Shown here piece by piece: positions 7,621-14,991 of a DNA stretch of 22,487 nucleotides (position 1 is its first letter; each line of letters begins with the position of its first letter). A model generated the notes under the pieces. The model was given only the letters and a program-made list of their open reading frames with translations. It did no database searches and was not told where the DNA came from. Location: contig CAYLPJ010000079.1 of NCBI GenBank assembly GCA_964385465.1, positions 1 to 22,487 on the forward strand. Reading direction: 5' to 3'. The stretch comes from CAYLPJ01 sp964385465 (lineage in GTDB: Bacteria; Planctomycetota; Phycisphaerae; SM23-33). The position numbers and the translations under genes were made by a program.

Positions 7621-8814
7621 CTACTTCGCGTCCTTTGCGAGCTTGGGCTTGGGGCCGTCGTAGTACCGGTCGGGGTGCCAGACGTTTCCCCGGCTGTCGG
7701 TGTACTTCTTGTACCCGCCGCAGTTGATCCGCATGGCGGCGCCGCACTCGCCGACGATCTCGATGCCGTTGATCAACGGGTTCTGCACGCCCTCGGAAAA
7801 GCCGATCACCAGCACCCCGCCCTTGACGGTGACGGGGAAGGTCTTCTCGACGGCCTGGAAGGTCTTCTTGCCGGCCTCGGCGAAGGGATCGAACTTCTTC
7901 AGCACATCCTTGCCGTTGAGGCTGACGGCGAACACCCGCTCGCCGGCGGAGGTGATGTCCTCGTACGTCTCGGCGAAGTGCAGCGTGACCTTGTACTTCC
8001 CGTCGGGCACCCGGGCGACGTACGAGTCCAGCCCGTACCGCTCGGTCAGGTAGATGCGGTCATCCTTCGTGCCGCCGACATCCGTCTTCATCCGCTCGAC
8101 GGTCATCCCGCCGACGTAGCCCCACTTCCCGACCTCGAGGTCCTTGCCCGCGCCGACCGCGGTGACCTTCGCCTTCTCGGGGACCTTGGGCTTGGGGCCG
8201 TCGTAGATGCGGTCCGGCTTCCAGGCCTCGCCCTCGGGGCTCTTCCACTCCTTGTACCCGCCGCAATCGATCCGCAGCGACAGCGGCTTGCCGCCCTTGC
8301 CCTTCTTCGACCCCACCACCTCGATGCCGTTGATCATCGGCTCCTGAACGCGCGCCGTGAAGCCGACCACCAGGTCCCCGTCGGCGACCTCCACGTCGAA
8401 CGCGCGCGTCACCGCCTTGAACCGCTTCTTGCCCGCTTCCTTGTACGGGTCGAACTTCTCCAACGCCTTCTGCCCCTCGATGCGGACGTCGTAGACCCGT
8501 TCGCCCTCGGCCGTGATGCCCTCGTACGTCTCGGCGAAGTGCAGCGTCACCCGGTACGTGCCCTTGGGAAGCTGCACCACGTAATCGGTCAGGCCGTATC
8601 GCTCGGAAAGGTAGACGGCGTCCAGGGCGGTCCCGGCGACCTCCGTCTTCATCCGCTCGACGGTCATCCCGCCGCGGTAGCCCCACTTGCCGATGCCCTC
8701 GGCCGCCTTGGACTTCTTCTTCGGCCCGGCCTCGGGCTTCTCGGCGGCGGACACGGCCGGCGTCAGGGCGGCCAGGGCCAGCAGCGCCGCCACGGTGCGT
8801 GCGGTGGTTCTCAT
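7621..8814 (-). CDS. Exported tandem malectin-domain protein in permuted register
   Basis: 397 residues. A signal peptide (residues 1-23, ending VSA-A) is followed by a Lys-rich stretch (31-37). Two long repeats start at 42 and 229: each has GKWGY(R/V)GGMTVERMK, then YLSERYG, TLHFAETYE, GERVF/Y, KKFDPF/Y and INGIE(V/I)VG, all typical of malectin-like carbohydrate-binding domains. The element that normally opens a malectin domain (RIDCGGY... at 181, RINCGGY... at 362) here closes each repeat. So the first domain lacks its own opening strand and the protein ends with an orphan one. Likely role: binding of a glycan or of the envelope surface; no catalytic residues. AAGGAG lies 8 bases before the ATG, and the ATG overlaps the TGA of the upstream isomerase gene (ATGA), implying translational coupling. 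Confidence 0.88.
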   Translation of the reverse strand: MRTTARTVAALLALAALTPAVSAAEKPEAGPKKKSKAAEGIGKWGYRGGMTVERMKTEVAGTALDAVYLSERYGLTDYVVQLPKGTYRVTLHFAETYEGITAEGERVYDVRIEGQKALEKFDPYKEAGKKRFKAVTRAFDVEVADGDLVVGFTARVQEPMINGIEVVGSKKGKGGKPLSLRIDCGGYKEWKSPEGEAWKPDRIYDGPKPKVPEKAKVTAVGAGKDLEVGKWGYVGGMTVERMKTDVGGTKDDRIYLTERYGLDSYVARVPDGKYKVTLHFAETYEDITSAGERVFAVSLNGKDVLKKFDPFAEAGKKTFQAVEKTFPVTVKGGVLVIGFSEGVQNPLINGIEIVGECGAAMRINCGGYKKYTDSRGNVWHPDRYYDGPKPKLAKDAK

Positions 8815-9722
8815 GTCTCGTTCTCCTTTTTCGGGGGGTGATCGCCGTCGCTGTCAGGATCGGTCTCGTTCCCTGCCTCGCGGGCGGCGGCCTCGGCCTC
8901 GACGGCACCGATCGCCTTGCGGAGGTAGGCCACCTCGCCTTTGAGCTTGCGGGTCATCTCGTCGGGGTCGTCCTGATTGTAGAACGGCATGAACACGAAG
9001 GTCCCGCTGAAATCCGCCTCGTGCAGCCGGCCAAGCATCTCGTGCCAGTCCGTCTCTCCCTCGTCGAGCGTCGTCCAGCTTCGCCACCAGCCCTTGCCCG
9101 GCTCGGCGCCGGCCGAGGCGTCCCGTCCCCGCGCGGAGTCCTTCACGCCGACGGCGCGGAGGTACTCGCCGAGGAGCCCGACGGCGAGCTGGGGGCGCTC
9201 GTAGCCCTCGAAGTTCTGGTTGCCCGGGTCGAGCATGACGCCGACGGCGGCGGGGTCCAGCCCGTTGACCAGCCCGAACGCCGCCGAGGCGCTGGGGATC
9301 AGCGAGCCGTGGTGGACCTGGTAGACCGCCCGGACGCCGGCCTCGGCGCAGAGGTCCACCATGGTCGCCAGCTTGTGGCGCGCGACGATGAAGGACGTCT
9401 GCACGTCGTCCTTCTCGATGCGGAAGTAGCCCATGCGGAACTCGGTGATCCCGTGGTCGGCGAAGATCTTCAGCGGCGTCGGGTCGAAGCAGATCTGGTC
9501 CGGCGAGAACCCCGCCGTGGCGAAGGAGACCTCGACCCCGGCGGCCTCCATGGCCGAGACGAACTTCGGCACGTCGCGCTTCAGCTCCCAGGGGTCCACC
9601 CAGTAGCCCTCGCGGACGACGAGGTTGGTCGTGTCCAGCCCCGTCTCGGCGACCAGTTCGGCCAGCCCCTCGACGCTCAGGTGCTTGTAGAATTTCGGAA
9701 ACAGGCTCAACGTGACGTTCAT
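8811..9722 (-). CDS. Sugar phosphate isomerase/epimerase-like TIM-barrel protein
   Basis: 303 residues, no signal peptide, xylose-isomerase-like TIM barrel (AP endonuclease 2 superfamily). Visible barrel elements: LVVREGYWVDP (34-44), EFRMGYFR (94-101), a strand ending YQVHHGS (134-140) with candidate metal-binding His, VGVMLDPGNQN (160-170) with candidate metal-binding Asp165, and VGVKDS (191-196). The strand where the family usually places its last metal-binding Glu reads TFVFMPFYN, so this ligand may be lost or moved. The last 30 residues are a hydrophilic, acidic tail (NETDPDSDGD). A GGAG 8 bases before the ATG supports the start. First gene of the glycan operon, overlapping the malectin gene by 4 bases. 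Probable role: isomerising or epimerising a released sugar; exact substrate unknown. Confidence 0.85.
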   Translation of the reverse strand: MNVTLSLFPKFYKHLSVEGLAELVAETGLDTTNLVVREGYWVDPWELKRDVPKFVSAMEAAGVEVSFATAGFSPDQICFDPTPLKIFADHGITEFRMGYFRIEKDDVQTSFIVARHKLATMVDLCAEAGVRAVYQVHHGSLIPSASAAFGLVNGLDPAAVGVMLDPGNQNFEGYERPQLAVGLLGEYLRAVGVKDSARGRDASAGAEPGKGWWRSWTTLDEGETDWHEMLGRLHEADFSGTFVFMPFYNQDDPDEMTRKLKGEVAYLRKAIGAVEAEAAAREAGNETDPDSDGDHPPKKENET

Positions 9723-9881
9723 GCGGCGCTCCGGATTTCAACAGGCCGGGCAGGGCGGGGATGAACACGGACGAGCTCGGATACGGCCCCGGCATGAAGA
9801 GACCGGGGCGCGGTGGGGGGAAGGGAAGGGACGGGAGCGGAAGGAGTCACCTGCCCGGCTCTCCGCGGCGTCCCGTCCATC

Positions 9882-9934
9882 GCATGCATCCCTGCCACCG
9901 TTCTTCTGTCTGTCTCGGCATTCATTCCTGCCAC
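9882..9934. repeat. Short direct repeat pair in a 230-base gap
   Basis: GCATGCATCCCTGCCAC (9882-9898) and GCATTCATTCCTGCCAC (9918-9934) match at 15 of 17 bases with a 36-base period. They lie between the stop of the dehydrogenase gene (9953) and the start of the isomerase gene (9722). The rest of the gap has GA-rich runs (about 9800-9845) and no gene that I can support. It may be a remnant of a dispersed intergenic repeat or a pair of binding sites. Confidence 0.45.
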
Positions 9935-9952
9935 GTCCCGGGGGAACGCCGA

Positions 9953-10945
9953 CTACGCCAGCCGTTCCAGCATGTCGGCGGTGACGACGCAGGTGGGCTG
10001 CTCGCCGCGGAGGAACGCGGCGATGTCGTCGACGGCCTGCCGGCCGATGTTCGTGCCCGGCCCGCCGGCGATGTGCGAAGTGTACACGCAGTTCTCCAGC
10101 CGGCGCAGCGGCGAGTCGTCCGCCGCCGGCTCGGGGCTGGAGACGTCCAGGAACGCCAGCAGCCGGCCCTTGCTCAACTCGGCGATCAGCGCCTCCTCGT
10201 CGATGCACATGCCCCGGGCCGTGTTGACGAACACCGCGTCGTCCCGCATGGCCGCGAAGTGCTCCGCGGCGAGCATCTTCTCGCAGGCGGGGATCGCCGG
10301 CGTGTGCAGCGTGACGGCGTGGCTGCGGCGGCAGAGCTCGGGGAGGTCGTCGATCTTCTCGGCGCCGAGGGCCTCGGCCTCGCCGGCGTCGACGTACGGG
10401 TCGTACAGCAGCACAGCCCCGGCGTGATTGGCCCTCAGCAGGCGGATCGTCTCCCGCCCGACGTCCGAGGCGCCGATCACGCCGACGGTGGCGTCGGCCA
10501 TCACGAGCACGTTGTCGGGCCGGGCGGCGCGGCCGGCGGCGTTGGCGGCGGCGTTCCGGGGCACCCGGCGCAGGCCCAGCACGATCTGCGCCACGGCCAT
10601 TTCGGCGACGTTCTCCGCGATGGCGGTCTTGCAGGAGGCGACGGTCAAATCGCGGCCCTCCATGTGGGGGCCGAAGTGCCCCTTGACGCTCCCGGCGGCG
10701 TGGACCCACAGCCGCAGCTTCGGGCAGGCGTCGAGGATCGCCCGGTTGGGCTTGGGCGTGTTCCACGAGCCCAGCGCCACGTCGCAGTCGGCCAGCAGCT
10801 CGATGGCCTCGTCGTCGGTGAGCGGCTCGGCCTTGTCGGTGAAGACCACGTCCCCGAGCGTCTCGAGGCGGCGGGCGTCCGCCTCGGCGAGCACGCCCGC
10901 CCAGCGGTTGCGGTGAATGACGACCCCGATCCTGGCACGGCTCAT
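9953..10945 (-). CDS. D-2-hydroxyacid dehydrogenase-like protein (NAD-binding)
   Basis: 330 residues from the ATG at 10943-10945, chosen because AAGGGA stands 7 bases upstream and the protein then begins with a normal first strand (ARIGVVI). The D-2-hydroxyacid dehydrogenase catalytic set is present: Arg244 (NTARGMCIDEEAL), Glu272 (SSPEPAADDSPL) and His291 (YTSHIAGG). The nucleotide-binding turn is VGVIGASDVGRETIRLL (154-170): the middle Gly of GxGxxG is Ser160, a tolerated variant. AENVAEMAVA (110-119) corresponds to the family helix that carries the dimer contact. Expected reaction: NAD(P)-dependent interconversion of a 2-keto acid and a 2-hydroxy acid, here probably on a sugar-acid intermediate. 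Divergent from the Gfo/Idh/MocA gene across a 179-base region; its terminator-side neighbour is the isomerase operon, 230 bases away. Confidence 0.87.
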   Translation of the reverse strand: MSRARIGVVIHRNRWAGVLAEADARRLETLGDVVFTDKAEPLTDDEAIELLADCDVALGSWNTPKPNRAILDACPKLRLWVHAAGSVKGHFGPHMEGRDLTVASCKTAIAENVAEMAVAQIVLGLRRVPRNAAANAAGRAARPDNVLVMADATVGVIGASDVGRETIRLLRANHAGAVLLYDPYVDAGEAEALGAEKIDDLPELCRRSHAVTLHTPAIPACEKMLAAEHFAAMRDDAVFVNTARGMCIDEEALIAELSKGRLLAFLDVSSPEPAADDSPLRRLENCVYTSHIAGGPGTNIGRQAVDDIAAFLRGEQPTCVVTADMLERLA

Positions 10946-11008
10946 GGATGTGTCCCTTTCCTGACCACGCGAACGACCCGACGCCGGCCGAAGACTACCA
11001 CCCACGCG

Positions 11009-11032
11009 CGCCGAAGGGAAGGGGCTTCGGCG
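11009..11032. promoter_or_regulatory. 8-bp perfect inverted repeat in divergent control region
   Basis: CGCCGAAG (11009-11016) and CTTCGGCG (11025-11032) are perfect inverted copies around an 8-base purine spacer (GGAAGGGG). It stands between two divergent genes, 64 bases from the dehydrogenase ATG and 16 bases upstream of the -35 of the candidate rightward promoter. It could be an operator for a dimeric regulator that serves both genes, or simply a stem in the leftward transcript. No regulator gene is next to it. Confidence 0.45.
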
Positions 11033-11047
11033 AGGCGGAGTGGTCGC

Positions 11048-11075
11048 TTGCAGCCGCGGGCGGGTTTCATATACT
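11048..11075 (+). promoter_or_regulatory. Sigma70-like promoter for the Gfo/Idh/MocA gene
   Basis: TTGCAG (11048-11053), 16-base spacer, TATACT (11070-11075). This AT-rich -10 stands out in the GC-rich surroundings and is 50 bases before the ATG at 11125, which itself has AAAGGGGA about 8 bases upstream. The spacing and position are right for a housekeeping promoter, but it was judged by eye. Confidence 0.5.
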
Positions 11076-11124
11076 CAGGGATGAACCGAATCGTTGACCG
11101 CACAACCCGAAAGGGGACCGAGAC

Positions 11125-12390
11125 ATGACGCGCTGCACGACCCGACGAGCGTTTCTCAAGTCCGCCGCGGCCGCGGCCGCCGCACCGTACGTGCTGACCT
11201 CCAACGCCCTCGGCGGCCCGGACAAGGCCGCCGCCAGCGAGCGCCTGCTGATGGCCTCGATCGGCTTTCGGGGGCAGGGGGGCGGGCACCTGCGGGCGCT
11301 GGCCGGCAACCGCGACGTGCAGGTCGTCGCCCTCGCCGACGTGGACCGCAAGGTCCTCGAAGGGGGCGTCAAGCGCGTCGGCGACGAGGGCGTGCTGGCC
11401 ACGCAGGACTTCCGCGAGGTCCTCGACCGCGACGACATCGAGGGCGTCGTCATCGCCACGCCGGACCACTGGCACGTGCCGATCTCCCTCGCCGCCGTCA
11501 AGGCCGGCAAGGACGTCTACTGCGAGAAGCCCCTGACGCTGACCATCCGCGAGGGGCGCCTGCTGGCCGACGCGGTCGCCAAGCACGGCCGCGTGTTCCA
11601 GACCGGCAGCCAGCAGCGGTCCGGCAGCAACTTCCGCATGGGCTGCGAATTGGTCCGCAACGGGTACATCGGCACGTTGCACACCGTCGAGGTGGGCATC
11701 CCCAGCCGCGCCGGCAGCAACAAGCCGTGGCAGCCCCAGCCGGTGCCCGAGCACTTCGACTACGAGATGTGGCTGGGCCCGGCCCCGTGGGCGCCCTACC
11801 ATCCCGACCGCTGCCACTACAAGTTCCGCTTCATCCGCGACTATTCCGGCGGCGACATCACCAACTGGGGAGCCCATCACCTGGACATCGCCCAGTGGGG
11901 CATCGGCGCCGACAACTCCGGGCCGGTGGAGGTCAAGGGAACCGGTCAGTACAACAAGACCGGCCTGCACAACGTCTTCCATCGCCCCAACGTGGAGTAC
12001 CAGTACCCCGACGGCGTCAAGCTCATCCTCGGCGGCGTCCGAAGCGGCACGACGTTCAAGGGCACCGAGGGCTGGGTGCACGTCAACCGCGGCCGGTTCG
12101 AGGCCGAGCCCGAGAGCCTCAAGCGCGTCCGCCTCAAGCCCGGCGACGTGCACCTCATGCACTCCCGCGGGCACATGGGCGAGTTCCTCAAGGCCATCCG
12201 CACACGCGGGGCGACCGTCTGCCCGGCCGAGGTCGGCCACCGGTCCGCCACCGTCTGCCACCTCGCGAACATCGCGATGACCTTCGACGGGCGCCCGCTG
12301 AAGTGGGACCCCGCCGCCGAGCGCTTCCCCGACGACCCCGACGCCCAGCGCATGACCTGGCGCCCCTGGCGCGAGCCCTGGAAGGTGTGA
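11125..12390 (+). CDS. Tat-exported Gfo/Idh/MocA-family oxidoreductase
   Basis: 421 residues. The N-terminus carries a twin-arginine signal (TRRAFLKSAAAAAAA, residues 6-20), so the folded, cofactor-loaded enzyme should be exported. The Rossmann part has IGFRGQGGGHL (46-56), ALADVD (69-74) and VVIATPDHWHVPI (108-120); the family EKP motif is CEKPLTLTI (133-141). The C-terminal part has GGDITNWGAHHLDIAQW (242-258), the usual active-site helix with His251/His252 and Asp254. Family members are NAD(P)-dependent sugar or cyclitol dehydrogenases, or glycosidases that use tightly bound NAD redox chemistry; export fits the latter. Tat-signal members of this family are especially numerous in planctomycetes. 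It probably acts on glycan-derived sugar outside the cytoplasm. Followed after 190 bases, which contain only a GC-rich imperfect hairpin near 12447-12470, by the PKD fusion gene. Confidence 0.92.
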   Translation: MTRCTTRRAFLKSAAAAAAAPYVLTSNALGGPDKAAASERLLMASIGFRGQGGGHLRALAGNRDVQVVALADVDRKVLEGGVKRVGDEGVLATQDFREVLDRDDIEGVVIATPDHWHVPISLAAVKAGKDVYCEKPLTLTIREGRLLADAVAKHGRVFQTGSQQRSGSNFRMGCELVRNGYIGTLHTVEVGIPSRAGSNKPWQPQPVPEHFDYEMWLGPAPWAPYHPDRCHYKFRFIRDYSGGDITNWGAHHLDIAQWGIGADNSGPVEVKGTGQYNKTGLHNVFHRPNVEYQYPDGVKLILGGVRSGTTFKGTEGWVHVNRGRFEAEPESLKRVRLKPGDVHLMHSRGHMGEFLKAIRTRGATVCPAEVGHRSATVCHLANIAMTFDGRPLKWDPAAERFPDDPDAQRMTWRPWREPWKV

Positions 12391-12580
12391 GCCCGCGGCC
12401 CGTCCGCCGTCCGCCGGTCGAGCTCGCCGGACGCCCGGGCGCATGGCGCGGGCGCTCGGGGGCGTCCGCGAGTCGCCCCGGCGAATCGCCCCCCGATCGC
12501 CGCGCCGTCCGAGCCCGGCGGGGGGCGGGCCTGAAGCGGCGCACCGGGGCGCCCGCCGCCCCGCAACCCGGAGAGACGCC

Positions 12581-14566
12581 ATGACCCACGCGATGATGAC
12601 TCTCGTGACGCTCTGCTCGCTCGCCGGTCCGACGGAGGTCTCCTACCCCGCGGCCGCGAGGAACCTGCTCGTCGACGCCAGGTGCTCGGGGAACCTCGCC
12701 GGCTACAAGCTCGGCCTTCGCGGGCGGGCGGAGGACCTGGTCTTCAGCCTCCGCGAGGGGGCGTTCGTGAAGGGATCGCAGTGGCACGAGTACGGGGTGG
12801 GGTTCGGCAAGGACCTCGGGGTCGTGCCCGAGTCCCGGCCGGCGTACTGGCAGGCGGAGTGGCGCGAAGCGGTGACCGCGCGGATGATCGTGCTCTCCGG
12901 CGTGTACCCCAACCAGCCGCAGCCGAAGACCGGCTGGAAGATCGAGCTCCGCCGCGAGGGTGCGTGGGCGACGCACGCCCGGGGCGTCGGGGGCTGGTAC
13001 GACAGCGGGCGGTACGTCTGGGACGGCCGGCGAGAGGGCAAGTCGCTGACGTTCGACGCCATCCGCGTCGGCGTGTTCAGCCCGGACGAGAAGACGCCGA
13101 TCAAGAGCATCCACTTCCGCGGGGAGGAGGGCGTCTCGTGGGTCGTCGCCGACGTGCCGCCCATCGACGCCCGCATCCTCCTGCCCGACAGGCCCCCTCG
13201 CGCCGGCAAGCCGGCGAAACTCTCCGCCGAGGCCGTCGCCGGCGAGATCACCTCCTGGTCCTGGCGATTCGGCGATGCCGGCGACAAGGCCCCCGTCGAG
13301 GCCGAGGGCCGGACCGTCACCCACGCCTTCGACGCCGTCGGCGAGCGGACCGTCTCGCTGACCTTCTCCGACGGCGAGCACACCGCCACCGTCCGCCGGA
13401 AGGTGAACGTCCTCAGCCCCGTCGCCGCGAGGATCGAGCCGCTTGCCGGGCCCGTGCTGGCCGGCAAGGAGGTCGCCTTCGCCGACGGCGGCTCCGCCGG
13501 GGACGTGAAGGTCCGCCAGTGGCGATTCGGCGACGGGCACGTCGCCGAGGGCCCGCGCGTGAGCCATACCTTCGAGAAGCCCGGCATCCGCCGGGTGCGG
13601 TTGACCGTATCCGACGGCCGGCACGAGGGGGCGGCCGAAGCCATCGTCCGGGTGCACGCGCCCGAGACGCTCGGGGTCCCGCAGGTGCACCTGGACACCG
13701 ACCAGAAGAACGAGCAGGACGACCAGCACTACTTCGCCTACGCCCTGTTCAGCGAGCTGGACGTGCTGGGGGTCAACAGCGTGCATCACGGCGGCGGGCA
13801 GGAGCCGGTCAACTACGCCGAAATCCGCCACGTCCTGAAGCTCGCCCAGGACAGCGGCCTGCCCGACCGCCGCGTGCCGCTGATCTTCCGCGGTGCCGAC
13901 CGGCGGCTGGAGGTCCCGCCCGGGCGCGAATGGGCGGACACCGAGCCGATCGTCACCGACGCTGCGCGGGGCATCCTCGCCGCCGCACGCGGGGCCTCGC
14001 CGGAGAACGCCGTCTGGGTCGTCCCCGTCGGGCCGGGGACGAACGTCGCCTCGGCCATCCTGCTGGCGCGGCGGCAGGGGCTGGACCTCGACGGGCGCCT
14101 GCGCGTGATCTGGCTGGGCGGGTCCAACCACGCGGTGACCGGGGAGTTCAACGGCAACAACGACCCGTGGTCGATGCACGTCGTGGCCGCCAGCGGCATC
14201 GAGACGTGGATCATGCCCGCCCCCGTCGGCGCCCGCGTCCGCGTGGACAAGCGCAGCGAGCCGCAGGTCTACGCCGACCACCCGCTGGGGCGGTACCTGC
14301 TGAAGATCGTCCCCGCCCGCAACAAGCCGCTCTACGACGCCAGTTGCCTGTCGGCCATCATCTCGATGCGCCTCGATCTCGGCTGGGTCAAGGAGACCGA
14401 GTTCGTCACCGTCCCCGGACCCGGGAAGGGCTACCGCTGGCAGAAGTCCGACAAGCCCACCAACGTCCGCATCATCCGCCAGATCGACCAGCAGGCCATG
14501 AAACGCGACCTCTTCGACACCATCAAGCGCAAGCCGACGAAGCTCGTGGGCAAGGCGCGGCGGTAA
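12581..14566 (+). CDS. Carbohydrate-binding-like / double PKD / nucleoside hydrolase-like fusion
   Basis: 661 residues from the ATG at 12581, which has GGAGAG 5 bases upstream; upstream codons in the same frame look non-coding. A short hydrophobic N-terminus (residues 5-16) may be a weak signal peptide. Residues 25-190 resemble an F5/8-type galactose-binding domain (NLLVDARCSG, YWQAEWREAVTARMIVL, IRVGVFSP). Two PKD domains follow: 205-277 (WSWRFGDAGD ... HAFDAVGERTVSLTFSD) and 285-359 (RQWRFGDGHV ... HTFEKPGIRRVRLTVSD). Residues 368-645 show nucleoside hydrolase (IUNH/DUF1593-like) features: HLDTDxxxEQDDQ (Asp372, Asp374, Asp380, Asp381), VGPGTNVASAIL (483-494), WLGGSN (511-516) and FNGNNDPWSM (523-532). 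The Asp cluster should bind Ca2+ as in that family. Function on an N- or O-glycoside is inferred; the domain order is unusual. Same strand as the oxidoreductase gene and possibly co-transcribed. Confidence 0.85.
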   Translation: MTHAMMTLVTLCSLAGPTEVSYPAAARNLLVDARCSGNLAGYKLGLRGRAEDLVFSLREGAFVKGSQWHEYGVGFGKDLGVVPESRPAYWQAEWREAVTARMIVLSGVYPNQPQPKTGWKIELRREGAWATHARGVGGWYDSGRYVWDGRREGKSLTFDAIRVGVFSPDEKTPIKSIHFRGEEGVSWVVADVPPIDARILLPDRPPRAGKPAKLSAEAVAGEITSWSWRFGDAGDKAPVEAEGRTVTHAFDAVGERTVSLTFSDGEHTATVRRKVNVLSPVAARIEPLAGPVLAGKEVAFADGGSAGDVKVRQWRFGDGHVAEGPRVSHTFEKPGIRRVRLTVSDGRHEGAAEAIVRVHAPETLGVPQVHLDTDQKNEQDDQHYFAYALFSELDVLGVNSVHHGGGQEPVNYAEIRHVLKLAQDSGLPDRRVPLIFRGADRRLEVPPGREWADTEPIVTDAARGILAAARGASPENAVWVVPVGPGTNVASAILLARRQGLDLDGRLRVIWLGGSNHAVTGEFNGNNDPWSMHVVAASGIETWIMPAPVGARVRVDKRSEPQVYADHPLGRYLLKIVPARNKPLYDASCLSAIISMRLDLGWVKETEFVTVPGPGKGYRWQKSDKPTNVRIIRQIDQQAMKRDLFDTIKRKPTKLVGKARR

Positions 14567-14991
14567 CCGGCCTGAGATCCCGCCGCCTTCGCCGGACATG
14601 CAGCCAGCACAAGCAGGGCCAGAGAGGACGCCGTGACGGTATGCTCGATCGCTCGCACAGGTTCCACCTCGGGGAATGCCTCGACCGCCCATTCTCGCGC
14701 TTCGCCGCCCGGGGGTCAACGGCAACGTGGAGGGGCTCGGGGGGCGGCGCGGGTCAGTATACGGTGACGCCTGTAGGGCATCGCAAACGGAATGCCTGAC
14801 GGGATTCCCCGATTTGCCTTCTCACGGCACGGAAACTGGAAAAATCAGAACTCTATGAGCGGTTTTTCCGAACGCCCGGCCCGATTTGCGCCGAAGAGCG
14901 AGGTACGGGCCTGGGGACGCTGTGAATTGCTGCGAGTGGGCAAATGGGGCCTTCGGCGGCACGGGGAGCGGCCCGGCGGGAGGTAGGGACA
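14567..14991 (+). other. 425-base non-coding leader with small inverted repeats
   Basis: No gene is supported here. The left part is ordinary GC-rich spacer. From about 14770 to 14880 the sequence becomes AT-richer and holds three small inverted repeats: GGCAT/ATGCC (14777-14781 and 14792-14796, loop CGCAAACGGA), GGAAT/ATTCC (14789-14793 and 14804-14808, overlapping the first) and GGAAAAA/TTTTTCC (14838-14844 and 14863-14869). The first two are mutually exclusive, as in a switch-like leader, but I could not match it to a known riboswitch. It is the control region of the EAL-HDOD gene at 14992. Confidence 0.45.

Noticed and set aside
10946..11005. Extended N-terminus of the hydroxyacid dehydrogenase starting at 11005
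   Set aside because: The added 20 residues are Arg/Ser/Gly-rich; the ATG at 10945 has a good ribosome binding site and begins at the first beta strand.
12188..14725. An 845-codon minus-strand frame opposite the PKD fusion gene
   Set aside because: No recognisable domain and repetitive Gly/Asp/Val/Leu content typical of antisense frames; the plus strand has PKD and hydrolase motifs.
14760..14830. c-di-GMP-I riboswitch before the EAL-HDOD gene
   Set aside because: The core strings expected of that class are not present in order; only generic small stems are seen.
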